Of a stretch of DNA of 64,000 nucleotides, positions 50,786-59,675 are shown one piece after another. The stretch is from assembly GCA_002238415.1 (NCBI GenBank), contig MPMI01000008.1, positions 1 through 64,000 on the forward strand. Direction: 5' to 3'. Position numbers and translations under genes: made by a program. Numbering within the stretch: the first letter of the stretch is position 1; every line of letters starts with the position of its first letter. The notes under the pieces were generated by a model. That model had not been told where the DNA came from. It saw nothing but the letters and a program-made list of their open reading frames with translations, and searched no databases. The DNA comes from Desulfurellaceae bacterium bin18 (GTDB lineage: Bacteria > Desulfobacterota > Binatia > Bin18).

Positions 50786-50860
50786 GGGCTGTGTGCTGGG
50801 TCGTAGAGAACCCACCCCGCCTTCGGCACCCCTCCCAAGAGGGGATGAGAAGGGTGGGAG
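50786..50860. repeat. Dispersed repeat, copy 2, with CCCCTCCCAAGAGGGG end
   Basis: Begins with the 35-bp segment also found at 49496-49531 and continues CCTTCGGCACCCCTCCCAAGAGGGGATG, the form also found at 54194-54241. The CCCCTC-CCAA-GAGGGG part is a small hairpin. It abuts the 3' end of the TauD-family gene. Confidence 0.75.
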
Positions 50861-50868
50861 AGATGATA

Positions 50869-51738
50869 TTACAGGGTAGGAGAACCGGGGCCGGCAAATT
50901 CGGCCACCGGGTCGCCGGCGATTCTGGCGTGGTACATCACCCGCGCTTCGGTCATGTCCCAGGGGCAGGCCTGGTGTAGCAGGCGGCGGTTGTCCCACAG
51001 CACGGCGTCGCCGGCAGTCCACCGGTGATGATAGACGCGCGGCGGCTGGCAGGTATGGTCCACCAGCGCCCGGAGCAATTGTTCGGATTCGGCCGGGTCC
51101 AGTCCCGGAATGCCGTACGCGTGACGACCGATCAGCAGGGACTTGCGCCCGGTCTCGGGATGCGTTTTCACCAGGGGTCTCAGCGGCGGGTCCTGGACAT
51201 CCAAACCATAGCCGTTATAGTCGCCGCCTTTTTTGGCTGCAAACCCGATCTTTTTCTGTGAATAGCGCAGGGAATGGTAGGCCGACAGGTCGGCGACTTT
51301 CTCTTTCGTGGCGTCGTCGAGAGCATCATACCCGGCGCGTAAATCCGCCCAGCCGGTTTCCCCACGAGACGCAGGCACAATGTGGGCCGTGAACACCGCG
51401 CCCTTGGCCTGCACGGGCATATAGGTGCTGTCACAATGCCAGCCCATATTCCCTTTGAGCACTTGAATCATCTCGTCGGAATCGTCTTCGGCGCGAATGC
51501 TGCCGTCTTTTTTGACGTTGCTGATCGGCACCAGATCAAACTCCAGCTCACCGAAGCGTTTGGCAAATTCGACCTGCTGGTCGTTGGAGAGATGCTGGTC
51601 CGGGAAGATGAGCAGCGCGTACTCAAGCCAGGTGTCGTACAGCCGGCTGAAGGTTGTCTCGTCAATTTCGGTCAGCTTGAGTCCGGTTACGGTCGCCCCA
51701 AAGCTCGCGTCGAGCGGTTTCACATGAAAATCTGTCAT
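50869..51738 (-). CDS. TauD/TfdA-family iron/2-oxoglutarate dioxygenase
   Basis: A 289-residue dioxygenase. NMGWHCDSTYMPVQAKGAVF (about 97-116) supplies His and Asp of the 2-His-1-carboxylate triad, WDNRRLLHQACPWD (about 249-262) the second His, and ARVMYHARIAGD the Arg that binds 2-oxoglutarate. The family removes sulfonate or aryloxy groups by hydroxylation. It sits inside the accessory island. ATG 51738 has CCAGGAGGACGC upstream. Confidence 0.92.
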   Translation of the reverse strand: MTDFHVKPLDASFGATVTGLKLTEIDETTFSRLYDTWLEYALLIFPDQHLSNDQQVEFAKRFGELEFDLVPISNVKKDGSIRAEDDSDEMIQVLKGNMGWHCDSTYMPVQAKGAVFTAHIVPASRGETGWADLRAGYDALDDATKEKVADLSAYHSLRYSQKKIGFAAKKGGDYNGYGLDVQDPPLRPLVKTHPETGRKSLLIGRHAYGIPGLDPAESEQLLRALVDHTCQPPRVYHHRWTAGDAVLWDNRRLLHQACPWDMTEARVMYHARIAGDPVAEFAGPGSPTL

Positions 51739-51818
51739 CGGTCTGCGTCCTCCTGGGTTGCCCCAGCATGACGTGCGGAAGAAAACCTGTCAATCCGTTT
51801 CATATTTTGCTTGTCCGG

Positions 51819-52106
51819 CTAAGCCGCTTTTGCTTCGATCTCGAACCGGACACGCAAGCCGGCCCGAGCTAACATGTTGATAAGTTTATCGATGCTAAAG
51901 CGGCTAATCTCTCCCTTCATCAAATTACTGATACGAGGCTGGGTATCACCAAAGAAGGCCGCGGCTTCAGCCTGAGTCCAGCCCCGGTCTTGAATGTATC
52001 GCCGCAGGTCGAGCATGAGGTCGGCACGGATTTTCAAATTGGCTGCTTCTTCTGCATCAAATCCCAGATCCTCAAAGACATTGTCTTGGCCTCGTGTGAC
52101 GCTCAT
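51819..52106 (-). CDS. HigA-like XRE antitoxin, orphan
   Basis: A 95-residue helix-turn-helix protein. MSVTRGQDNVFEDLGF (1-16), NLKIRADLMLDLRRYIQDRG (about 22-41), WTQAEAAAFFGDTQPRISNL (about 42-61) and FSIDKLINMLARAGLRVRFE (about 69-88) match the HigA2-type antitoxin. ATG 52106 is preceded by GGAGGTAAGGTC. Upstream only the C-terminal piece of a HigB toxin remains, so the module appears inactive on the toxin side. Confidence 0.85.
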   Translation of the reverse strand: MSVTRGQDNVFEDLGFDAEEAANLKIRADLMLDLRRYIQDRGWTQAEAAAFFGDTQPRISNLMKGEISRFSIDKLINMLARAGLRVRFEIEAKAA

Positions 52107-52266
52107 GACCTTACCTCCGTTTTCGAGCTTGTTGATACTGCTGCGCGATTCGATAGCGCTGCTGGCCGATTTAATGTCTTGCTTCGCCGTCTTTTGCGTT
52201 TTTTTCTGAAAGGCATGCAGCCGTAAGCCCTTGTTTTTACCAGGCTTACTATCCACCTGCATGAAT
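52107..52266 (-). pseudogene. HigB-type toxin remnant
   Basis: In frame with the antitoxin, the upstream DNA encodes GLRLHAFQKKTQKTAKQDIK, the well-known C-terminal end of the phage-derived Gp49/HigB toxin family, followed by a degraded segment to the antitoxin start. The catalytic N-terminal two thirds are missing; the next gene (52274) begins its 3' end there. This indicates deletion of the toxin by recombination. Confidence 0.7.
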
Positions 52267-52273
52267 GTTCCGG

Positions 52274-53338
52274 TTAGGAAACGCGAGCCCAAATGTCGTC
52301 GCGGCGATGCAGCATACTGGTATGACGAGGACCACGTTCATACACCATAATCCGCATTCCCTGACTCTCGTTCAACGGGAAATAGTGATGCCGGTCACCG
52401 GACGGCTCGACCGTGAGCCCCTTCGCTCCGGGTGCCAACGGACTACCATCACAGTTGACCATGGTAATGCCCTTGGCCGCCATGTGGTCATAGAACGCAT
52501 CGAGATCGTCCACTTCAGCAGCCACTTCCATGGCATAGCCATCACCTTTTTCTTTGAGAAGATCCCGCACATACCCGGCTGACGTAGGCTGAACCAATTG
52601 CACCCAAACACCATTAGCCTCAATAAACGCGCATTGCATATCACCAAGGTTGGTCGCGCCCCCGTCAAGGCCAAATTCAGCGGGATGGCGCTTGAGTCCC
52701 ATGACTTCGGTATAGAATGCTGCCGTCTTCGACAGGTCTTCGGTAAGAATACACACGCGATCAATACGCGGACTATGCGGCCTGGGTTTTTCATTCGCCC
52801 ACCCCTCGTCGCGAATGTTTAAGAGGTTGGTCGCATCGTCCATCCGCCGCTCGTAGACTTCAATGGTCGTCCCACAACTGATGTCTGCCGGCCAGTAGGC
52901 AATGAGCTGTCCGGTCTCAGCGGTCGCCGCATCCCCACGTACGCTTTCTTGGATTCTGCCACCATCTTTGAGTGGAGAGCCGTCCATGCTGAGCATCTGA
53001 ATGCCTTTCGCGTCCATCTCCTCAAGCACTTTTTGATAGTCCGTATCAACCGCTTCAAAATTAACCTCGACAATGGTGCCCTTACCAACCTCTTCCAGTA
53101 TGTCCATGCCGGGTCCGGGGGATGTTGATAAAACCAACTCCAACCACAAGCCACCGCCATGAACGAAGGCCGCCTTCATGCCGCCTGTTGTTTCGTCTTC
53201 TGTGCTGACCTCAACCACCATGGGGTGACGCTTCCAGCCAACCGTCTCGGTCAGGAATGCAGCCGTTTTATCGATGTCTTCTACCCAGACTGCTAGATGA
53301 TCGAGTCGTAATTTGGGCTTTCCCCGCTTGTTCGGCAT
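52274..53338 (-). CDS. Two-domain VOC-family (glyoxalase/dioxygenase-like) protein
   Basis: A 354-residue protein of two vicinal-oxygen-chelate halves. The first starts LRLDHLAVWVEDIDKTAAFL (about 10-29), the second IDRVCILTEDLSKTAAFYTE (about 192-211), each followed by VQLVQPTS- or LELVLSTS-type strands carrying metal-ligand Glu. It may be a ring-cleaving dioxygenase or isomerase; substrate unknown. ATG 53338 with CCAGGAGGAGGCT upstream. It is the last gene before tRNA-Thr. Confidence 0.85.
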   Translation of the reverse strand: MPNKRGKPKLRLDHLAVWVEDIDKTAAFLTETVGWKRHPMVVEVSTEDETTGGMKAAFVHGGGLWLELVLSTSPGPGMDILEEVGKGTIVEVNFEAVDTDYQKVLEEMDAKGIQMLSMDGSPLKDGGRIQESVRGDAATAETGQLIAYWPADISCGTTIEVYERRMDDATNLLNIRDEGWANEKPRPHSPRIDRVCILTEDLSKTAAFYTEVMGLKRHPAEFGLDGGATNLGDMQCAFIEANGVWVQLVQPTSAGYVRDLLKEKGDGYAMEVAAEVDDLDAFYDHMAAKGITMVNCDGSPLAPGAKGLTVEPSGDRHHYFPLNESQGMRIMVYERGPRHTSMLHRRDDIWARVS

Positions 53339-53402
53339 AGCCTCCTCCTGGCACGTGAACAATGCTGCAAAAAATGAATCAAATCAGAAGAAGCTTAGCA
53401 AG

Positions 53403-53429
53403 AAAAAGCCCTTGCAGACACAAGGGCTT
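53403..53429 (-). terminator. Intrinsic terminator of the tRNA-Thr transcript
   Basis: On the minus strand AAGCCCTTG-TGTCTG-CAAGGGCTT is a perfect 9-bp hairpin followed by a T-run. It lies 7 bp after the 3' end of the tRNA gene. Confidence 0.9.
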
Positions 53430-53435
53430 GAGCAG

Positions 53436-53508
<73 letters not shown>

Positions 53509-53566
53509 GCGTGTTCTGGCGGGGATTCTACCAGTGAGGCGAACTGCGGGGCAAGCCCGATGCGCT

Positions 53567-54178
53567 TCAGTCAAGCCGCCGCAATAACTCGTGCGCGGCC
53601 TGAGCCGGGTCGGCCGCCGCACTGATGGCCGAAATCATGGCAATCCCATGCGCCCCGGTCTCCAGTACTTCAGCCACACGGGCGGTCCTGATACCGCCAA
53701 TCGCAAAAACCGGCACTGCACTGTGAGCGACTGCCGCGCGTAAGCGGTCGAGCCCCTGTGGCTCGCCATAGGCGGCCTTTGAAGGGGTGTAATAAACGGG
53801 GCCGAAGACAATAAGATCGGCTTTTTGGGCCGCGTCGATTTCTTGCGGGGAATGGGTTGAAACACCGATGAGTTTCCCGGCTCCCAATAGACGGCGGGCG
53901 TCTTCAACCGAAAAAGAGTGCTGTCCGAGATGGACGCCGTCGGCTTCAACGGCGAGCGCGACATCTATACGGTCGTTCACCAACAGTTGCGCCCGATAGC
54001 GCAGGGTCAGCGCCCGAAGCTGCTCGGCTAATGCGTACAGCTCGCGGCCTTCGAGGTCTTTTTCCCGGAGTTGAACGGCCCGCACCCCGCCGTCGAGGGC
54101 GGCGTGCACGACATCGGTGAGGGGCCGGTTGGCGGTCTGGGTGCGGTCGGTGACGAAATACAGGCGAAAGTTGAGCAT
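53567..54178 (-). CDS. thiE: Thiamine-phosphate synthase
   Basis: A 203-residue TIM-barrel enzyme joining HMP-pyrophosphate and thiazole phosphate. AVQLREKDLEGREL (about 33-46), LLVNDRIDVALAVEADGVHL (about 64-83), GPVYYTPSKAAYG and the phosphate loop VFAIGGI are all present. Start ATG 54178; the frame opens further upstream through a dispersed repeat and this is rejected. It follows thiG on the same strand. Confidence 0.95.
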   Translation of the reverse strand: MLNFRLYFVTDRTQTANRPLTDVVHAALDGGVRAVQLREKDLEGRELYALAEQLRALTLRYRAQLLVNDRIDVALAVEADGVHLGQHSFSVEDARRLLGAGKLIGVSTHSPQEIDAAQKADLIVFGPVYYTPSKAAYGEPQGLDRLRAAVAHSAVPVFAIGGIRTARVAEVLETGAHGIAMISAISAAADPAQAAHELLRRLD

Positions 54179-54193
54179 CGGTCGGACGGCCTG

Positions 54194-54241
54194 GGGAAAC
54201 CCACCCCGGCCTTCGGCCACCCCTCCCAAGAGGGGATGGAG
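54194..54241. repeat. Dispersed repeat, copy 3, with CCCCTCCCAAGAGGGG end
   Basis: GGGAAACCCACCCCGGCCTT continuing to CCCCTCCCAAGAGGGGATG matches 50804-50847 closely. It fills the thiG-thiE gap. Confidence 0.75.
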
Positions 54242-54248
54242 TGATTGG

Positions 54249-55031
54249 CTAGGCGATCATTCCGTCGAGTGGGCTGGAGGCGGTGGCGTACAGCTTTTTG
54301 CCCATGCGCCCGGCCAGATAGGCTTTGCGCCCGGCTTCCACCCCCTGGCGCATGGCATCCGCCATGAGAATGGGATCTTTTGCCGCGGCAATGGCCGTGT
54401 TCATCAGTACCGCGTCACAGCCCATCTCCAGGGCAACCGCGGCGTCCGAGGCCGTGCCCACCCCGGCGTCAACAATCACCGGCACGCTGCTGTGTTCGAG
54501 GATGATACGGATATTATACGGATTGCGGATGCCGAGCCCGGACCCGATGGGCGCCGCCAGCGGCATGACCGCGGCGCAACCCATGTCTTCGAGCTTTTGA
54601 CAGGAGATCGGGTCGTCATGAATATAGGGCAGGACAATAAAGCCGTCGTCAACCAGGGTCTTGGCCGCCTCAAGCGTACCCGGAATATCGGGGAAGAGGG
54701 TCTTGTCATCGCCAATGACTTCCAGCTTGACCATATTACCCACCCCGGCCTCGCGGGCCAGGCGGCAGGTCCGCACCGCGTCGGCGGCGTTATAGCAGCC
54801 GGCCGTGTTGGGTAGGATGGTGTACTGCTTGGGGTCAATATAGTCGAGCAGATTTTCCTGGTTGGGGTCGGTGATATTCACGCGACGGACCGCAACCGTC
54901 ACAATATCGGCCCCCGAGACCTCAATCGCCCGTTTGGTTTCCGCGAAATCCTTATACTTTCCCGTGCCGACAATAAGCCTGGAATGATATTCCTTGCCTG
55001 CGAGTACAAAGGGGTCTTTGGGGCCTTGCAT
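54249..55031 (-). CDS. thiG: Thiazole synthase
   Basis: A 260-residue enzyme that builds the thiazole phosphate from deoxyxylulose phosphate, dehydroglycine and ThiS thiocarboxylate. [20 protein letters not shown] (about 19-38), the Schiff-base Lys in [10 protein letters not shown] (about 101-110), [20 protein letters not shown] (about 157-176) and [20 protein letters not shown] (about 189-208) are present. ATG 55031 after GTGAGGACGCC. It lies between thiS and thiE. Confidence 0.97.
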   Translation of the reverse strand: MQGPKDPFVLAGKEYHSRLIVGTGKYKDFAETKRAIEVSGADIVTVAVRRVNITDPNQENLLDYIDPKQYTILPNTAGCYNAADAVRTCRLAREAGVGNMVKLEVIGDDKTLFPDIPGTLEAAKTLVDDGFIVLPYIHDDPISCQKLEDMGCAAVMPLAAPIGSGLGIRNPYNIRIILEHSSVPVIVDAGVGTASDAAVALEMGCDAVLMNTAIAAAKDPILMADAMRQGVEAGRKAYLAGRMGKKLYATASSPLDGMIA

Positions 55032-55066
55032 GGCGTCCTCACTGTGTTGATCTGTGCGCGCTCTGA

Positions 55067-55270
55067 CTAGCAGCCGCCGCCAACGAAGTGTACGATTTCA
55101 ACCTCATCGTCCGCTTTCAGTGCGCAGTTGACGTACTCGTCACGGGGAATGATATCCCGATTGACCTCAACCGCGATCCGCTTATTTCCAAGGCCGAGTT
55201 CTTCGACTAAGGCTGCGATAGTGATGCCCTCTCGGCACTCCCGCACATCGCCGTTGAGCCGCAATGTCAT
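55067..55270 (-). CDS. thiS: Sulfur carrier protein ThiS with a C-terminal Cys
   Basis: A 67-residue ubiquitin-fold protein: [20 protein letters not shown] at the start, [13 protein letters not shown] in the middle and [10 protein letters not shown] at the end. ThiS normally ends in Gly-Gly, which is activated as a thiocarboxylate; here an extra Cys follows GGG, so processing or a different acceptor is implied. The ATG 55270 start is taken over a longer in-frame opening. No TPP riboswitch pattern is visible in the 126 bp before it. Confidence 0.88.
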   Translation of the reverse strand: MTLRLNGDVRECREGITIAALVEELGLGNKRIAVEVNRDIIPRDEYVNCALKADDEVEIVHFVGGGC

Positions 55271-55396
55271 CGCGGCCCACCATATGCCGACGGGTTTCCC
55301 TTTACAACCCAGGAGGCTTCTGGTATTCCCCTGTCTGCCCATCCAGGCATATCTAGATGGACATCTTTCCAACCCGTTATCATCAAGGAGTATCCC

Positions 55397-57031
55397 ATGG
55401 CTACTGTCACCCGCGCCCTGATTAGCGTGAGCGACAAACGTGGCGTTGTTGATCTGGCCCGTGGCCTGGCCGAGCTTGGTATCGAAATTCTCTCAACTGG
55501 CGGCACGGCCAAAGCGCTGACCGCAGCCGGCGTTGCGGTGACCCCGGTCGAAGACTTTACCGGCTTTCCCGAAATGCTCGATGGCCGGGTCAAGACCCTG
55601 CACCCCCGCATACACGCCGGGATTCTGCATCGCCGGAGCGACCCCAGCCATCTCCAGGCCATGACTGAGCATGACCTCAAAGCCATTGATCTGGTGGTGG
55701 TCAACCTCTACCCGTTCGAACAAACCGTGGCCAGGCCGGACTGCCGCTTTGCCGATGCGATTGAAAACATCGATATCGGCGGGGCGGACCTCTTTCTCGC
55801 CTTCGACCCCAACAACACCGATAGCGGCGGGCCGTCTCTCTTGCGCGCTTCAGCCAAGAATCACGCCGACGTGGGCGTCGTTGTTGACCCGGACGATTAT
55901 CCGGCCATTCTGACCGCGCTCACACAGGACGGCGCCCTGTCGGCCGAGTACAAGCTCGCCCTGGCCAAGAAAGCCTTCCGGCTGACCGCTCGCTACGATG
56001 GCGCCATTGCCGATTACCTGGGCAGCCTCGACGGAGAAGAGCGCCGGCCTTTTGGCGACACCCTGCATCTGCAATACACCAAGGCCCAGGACCTCCGCTA
56101 CGGAGAAAATCCGCACCAGTCCGCGGCTTTTTACCGCAGCCCGGTCGTCCGGGAAGCGTGCATTGCCAACGCCAGACAGCTCCAGGGCAAGGCGCTGTCG
56201 TATAATAATATTGTGGATGCCAATGCCGCGTTTGCCCTGCTCCAGGAGTTTGATGAAATTGCCGCGGTGGCTATCAAGCATACCAACCCGTGTGGCGTGG
56301 CCACCTCGACGGACTCTCTGGCCGACGCCTTTCGGAAGACGCGTGCCTGCGACCCGGTTTCCATTTTTGGCGGGATTGTTGGTTTGAATCGTGAGGTTGA
56401 TACGGCGACCGCCCAGGAAATCCTGAACCTGTACGAACAGGGCTTTCTTGAGATTGTGCTCGCCCCTGGCTATGCGGCCCCGGCCCTGGAGATGCTGGCC
56501 TCGTCCAAGCGCCTCCAGAACATCCGCTTGCTGGAAATCCCGGAGATCGTCGACGCGCAGCCGGCCCGCTACGAGGCCAAACCGATTGCCGGTGGCCTGC
56601 TGTATCAGGAACGCGATACCGGCCAGGTCAATGTGCAAGACTGCGAGGTCGTGACCAAGCGTCGGCCGACCGACGCGGAGTACCAGGCCTTGGCCTTTGC
56701 CTGGCGGGTGTGCAAACACGTCAAGTCCAACGCCATTGTGCTGACCTCAAGCGATCAGGTTGTTGGTGTGGGCGCCGGTCAGATGAGCCGGGTTGACTCG
56801 GCCAAGATCGCCGTCTCCCGGGCACACGACCTCGGGCTGGACACCCACGGTAGCGTGGTCGGCTCGGACGCGTTTTTTCCCTTTCGCGACGGGCTCGACG
56901 TGGTGGCTCAGGCCGGCGCCACCGCCGCGATTCAGCCCGGCGGCAGCCTGCGCGACAAGGATGTTATCGCGGCTGCGGATGAGCACGGCATGGCCATGCT
57001 TGTCACCGGCATGCGACATTTTCGGCATTAG
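55397..57031 (+). CDS. purH: Bifunctional AICAR formyltransferase/IMP cyclohydrolase
   Basis: A 544-residue enzyme for the last two steps of IMP synthesis. The N-terminal cyclohydrolase part has [20 protein letters not shown] (about 8-27), [11 protein letters not shown] and [16 protein letters not shown] (about 68-83), and [13 protein letters not shown]. The formyltransferase part has the catalytic Lys-His in [11 protein letters not shown] (about 291-301) and the C-terminal [13 protein letters not shown] 55397 after AAGGAGTATCCC. Divergent from thiS, followed by purD after 19 bp. Confidence 0.98.
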   Translation: MATVTRALISVSDKRGVVDLARGLAELGIEILSTGGTAKALTAAGVAVTPVEDFTGFPEMLDGRVKTLHPRIHAGILHRRSDPSHLQAMTEHDLKAIDLVVVNLYPFEQTVARPDCRFADAIENIDIGGADLFLAFDPNNTDSGGPSLLRASAKNHADVGVVVDPDDYPAILTALTQDGALSAEYKLALAKKAFRLTARYDGAIADYLGSLDGEERRPFGDTLHLQYTKAQDLRYGENPHQSAAFYRSPVVREACIANARQLQGKALSYNNIVDANAAFALLQEFDEIAAVAIKHTNPCGVATSTDSLADAFRKTRACDPVSIFGGIVGLNREVDTATAQEILNLYEQGFLEIVLAPGYAAPALEMLASSKRLQNIRLLEIPEIVDAQPARYEAKPIAGGLLYQERDTGQVNVQDCEVVTKRRPTDAEYQALAFAWRVCKHVKSNAIVLTSSDQVVGVGAGQMSRVDSAKIAVSRAHDLGLDTHGSVVGSDAFFPFRDGLDVVAQAGATAAIQPGGSLRDKDVIAAADEHGMAMLVTGMRHFRH

Positions 57032-57050
57032 CCATGACTCGGCGTTAGCA

Positions 57051-58322
57051 ATGAAAATAATGGTGATCGGCAGCGGCGGCCGGGAGCACGCCCTGGTGTG
57101 GAAGATTCGCCAGAGCCCGCGCGTCTCAAAAATCTACTGTGCGCCGGGCAACGCCGGGATTGCCGACCAGGCCGAGCCGGTTGCGCTGGCCGCGGATGAC
57201 GTCGATGGGCTGTGCGCGTTTGCGGAAAAAGAACGGATAGGGCTGACGATTGTCGGTCCTGAGTTGCCGCTGAGTCTCGGGATCGTCGATCTGTTTGAGT
57301 CGCGGGGCCTGCGTGTGTTTGGCCCGAACCGGGCTGCGGCTCAACTCGAAGGCAGCAAAGCCTTTACCAAAGAACTCTTGCAGCAGCAGAGTGTGCCCAC
57401 CGCCGCCTTTGGCGTGTTTCACGACCCGGACGAAGCCAGCCGCTATATCGAAAAAGTCGGGGCGCCGATTGTGGTCAAAGCCGACGGACTGGCCGCGGGG
57501 AAAGGTGTCCTGTTGTGTGCCACCCAGGCCGAAGCCCAGGCCGCAATCACCACCATCATGCGCGAGCGTCAGTTTGGCGCAGCGGGCGACCAGGTGGTGA
57601 TTGAAGAGTTTTTGCGCGGCGACGAGGCTTCGTTTCTGGCGTTGACAGACGGAAGCCATATTCTTCCTCTGGCTTCTTCTCAGGATCATAAGCAAGTCTT
57701 TGACGGCGACCAAGGGCCGAATACCGGTGGGATGGGAGCCTACTCGCCGGCGCCGGTCGTCACCCCGGCGCTGACCGATCAGATTGTGCAGGGCATTCTC
57801 ACTCCGGTCGTCCAGGGGCTCAGGCAACGCAACATTGTGTATAAAGGTGTCCTGTACGCCGGGCTGATGATCCACCACGGTCAGGCAAAAGTCCTTGAAT
57901 TCAACGTCCGCTTTGGTGACCCGGAATGTCAGCCGCTCATGCTGCGCCTCAAGTCAGACCTCGTCGAGGTCATGCAGGCCGTGATTGATGAGCGTCTCGA
58001 CCAAGTGAGCCTCGACTGGGATGACCGCGCTGCGGTGTGTGTCGTGCTCACGGCCGAGGGCTATCCGGGCAGCTATGAGAAGGGGCGGGCAATTGCCGGG
58101 CTGGAGCAATTCGCGGACTGGCAGGACGGGGCGATTTTTCATGCCGGCACAAAACGGCAGGCAGACGCGCTGGTCACCAGTGGGGGCCGCGTGCTCGGTG
58201 TGACCGCGACCGGGACGGATATTCGTCAAGCCATTGCGACAACCTATCAGGCGGTGCAACGTATTTCGTGGCCGGGCATGCACTATCGGCGGGATATCGG
58301 CCAGCGAGCGCTGGCAGGCTAA
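57051..58322 (+). CDS. purD: Phosphoribosylamine-glycine ligase
   Basis: A 423-residue ATP-grasp enzyme of purine synthesis. MKIMVIGSGGREHALVWKI (1-19), KVGAPIVVKADGLAAGKGVL (about 138-157), EEFLRGDEASF, GPNTGGMGAYSPAP and KVLEFNVRFGDPECQPLM (about 282-299) are the family marks. ATG 57051 chosen; upstream frame belongs to an antisense-like reading of purH. It shares a transcript with purH and ends 12 bp before a C-run/G-run repeat. Confidence 0.98.
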   Translation: MKIMVIGSGGREHALVWKIRQSPRVSKIYCAPGNAGIADQAEPVALAADDVDGLCAFAEKERIGLTIVGPELPLSLGIVDLFESRGLRVFGPNRAAAQLEGSKAFTKELLQQQSVPTAAFGVFHDPDEASRYIEKVGAPIVVKADGLAAGKGVLLCATQAEAQAAITTIMRERQFGAAGDQVVIEEFLRGDEASFLALTDGSHILPLASSQDHKQVFDGDQGPNTGGMGAYSPAPVVTPALTDQIVQGILTPVVQGLRQRNIVYKGVLYAGLMIHHGQAKVLEFNVRFGDPECQPLMLRLKSDLVEVMQAVIDERLDQVSLDWDDRAAVCVVLTAEGYPGSYEKGRAIAGLEQFADWQDGAIFHAGTKRQADALVTSGGRVLGVTATGTDIRQAIATTYQAVQRISWPGMHYRRDIGQRALAG

Positions 58323-58333
58323 AACCGAAGGTC

Positions 58334-58352
58334 CCCCCCTTCTTTAAGGGGG
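58334..58352. repeat. C-run/G-run inverted repeat upstream of DUF1015 gene
   Basis: CCCCCCTTCTTTAAGGGGG resembles the repeat at 22885-22903 and is followed by AAGCCCGAAGGGC, a second small hairpin. Intergenic here. Confidence 0.65.
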
Positions 58353-58381
58353 AAGCCCGAAGGGCAGGGGGCAAAATAACC

Positions 58382-59659
58382 ATGGCACAGATTCGTCCCT
58401 TTCGCGCGCTGCGCTACAATCCGACAGTGGTTGGCGATTTGAAAAACGTCGTCTCCCCGCCGTATGACGTGATCAGTCCGCAGCAACAAACGCTCCTCCA
58501 CCTTCAGAGTCCGTATAATGCTACCCATCTCGATTTCAATACGGCAGACGACCCCTATACGACAGCGGCCCAGACCTTTCAGACCTGGCTGTCCCAGCAG
58601 GTTGTACAGCCCGACCCGGAGCCCGGCTTCTATTGCTACACGCAGGAGTTCACGCTCCAGGACGGCCAGCCACGTCGCCGGACCGGTATTTTTGCCGCGC
58701 TACGGGTTGAAGATTTCGAGTCCGGGGTCATTCGCCCGCACGAGCGTACCTTTGAGCGGGCCAAAAAAGATCGCCTCGCCCTGCTGCGTGCCTGCCGGGC
58801 GCACCTGAGTTCGATCTTCTGTCTATACGCCGGCTCAGGCTGGTCGCTCGAACATACGCTCCGGGATGCGCTCGCCCGGCCGGCTGCGGTTGAAGTCGCA
58901 GACGACGCGGGTGTCACTCATCGGCTGTGGTCCATTCAGGATCCGGCAACCATTGCGGACATTACGGCTCGGCTCTCTGACAAATCGCTGATTATCGCCG
59001 ACGGTCATCACCGCTATGAAACCGCGCTGCAATACAGCCGCGAGCGGACGGCGGAAACCGGCGCCGGCGAAGACCGGCCCTTTCAGTACGTCTTGGCGTA
59101 TCTGACCAGTGCCGAGGATAGCGGCCTGACTATCCTCCCAACCCATCGGCTCATCCGGCAGACCCGTCTGCCCAGTCCGACCAGCCTGCAAGCCGTTCTC
59201 AAGCGCGACTTTCGACTGGCCCGCTATGCGCCGGCCCACCGTCAGGCGTTTCTCGACGCCCTTTCGGCTCCCGGCCCGGAGCGCCGCATTGGATGCGTCA
59301 TGGCCGGAGCCGAGCATGACTGGCTGTTATCCTTTGATGACCGCGTGACGCACGGCCTGCCCGCCTCGGCCGCCATGCGGGCGCTGGATGTCACCGTGTT
59401 GCACGATGTGCTGTTCGAGCGTTTTCTGGGCCTACCGCCTGATGTCCAAAAGCAGGCCGTCTCGTATACGAGCGATACTGACGAGGCGCTGCAACGTGTG
59501 ACCGCAGGGGACGCTCAGGCCGCTTTTCTCCTGCGCTCAACGACTTTCGAGCAGATTCAGCAGGTGTGTGAAAACGGCGAGACCATGCCGCAGAAGTCAA
59601 CCTATTTCTATCCCAAGCTGCTGACCGGCCTCGTGTTCTACCACCTGGAACAGGACTAG
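58382..59659 (+). CDS. DUF1015 family protein
   Basis: A 425-residue protein. MAQIRPFRALRYNPTVVGDL (1-20) with VVSPPYDVISPQQQ, EDFESGVIRPHERTFERAKK (about 114-133) and IIADGHHRYETALQYSRER (about 204-222) are the DUF1015 signatures. The family is widespread in bacteria and archaea; function not established, though it is often linked to amino-acid or phosphoserine metabolism. ATG 58382, ribosome site AGGGGGC. It follows purD after 59 bp and converges with the RRM gene. Confidence 0.92.
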   Translation: MAQIRPFRALRYNPTVVGDLKNVVSPPYDVISPQQQTLLHLQSPYNATHLDFNTADDPYTTAAQTFQTWLSQQVVQPDPEPGFYCYTQEFTLQDGQPRRRTGIFAALRVEDFESGVIRPHERTFERAKKDRLALLRACRAHLSSIFCLYAGSGWSLEHTLRDALARPAAVEVADDAGVTHRLWSIQDPATIADITARLSDKSLIIADGHHRYETALQYSRERTAETGAGEDRPFQYVLAYLTSAEDSGLTILPTHRLIRQTRLPSPTSLQAVLKRDFRLARYAPAHRQAFLDALSAPGPERRIGCVMAGAEHDWLLSFDDRVTHGLPASAAMRALDVTVLHDVLFERFLGLPPDVQKQAVSYTSDTDEALQRVTAGDAQAAFLLRSTTFEQIQQVCENGETMPQKSTYFYPKLLTGLVFYHLEQD

Positions 59660-59675
59660 CTGCGGGCAGCGTCGA

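Noticed and set aside
44076-53400. Dnd or Ssp modification genes
   Set aside because: No cysteine desulfurase DndA, PAPS-reductase-like DndC, SMC-like DndD or Ssp protein is encoded here; the class V aminotransferase at 32668-33915 is too far away and not of clear DndA type.
53567-55396. TPP riboswitch upstream of the thi genes
   Set aside because: The conserved CTGAGA and ACCTGATC blocks were not found in the region before thiS or between the thi genes.
55850-56719. 289-codon minus-strand frame inside purH
   Set aside because: purH is complete on the plus strand; the antisense frame is a by-product of codon bias.
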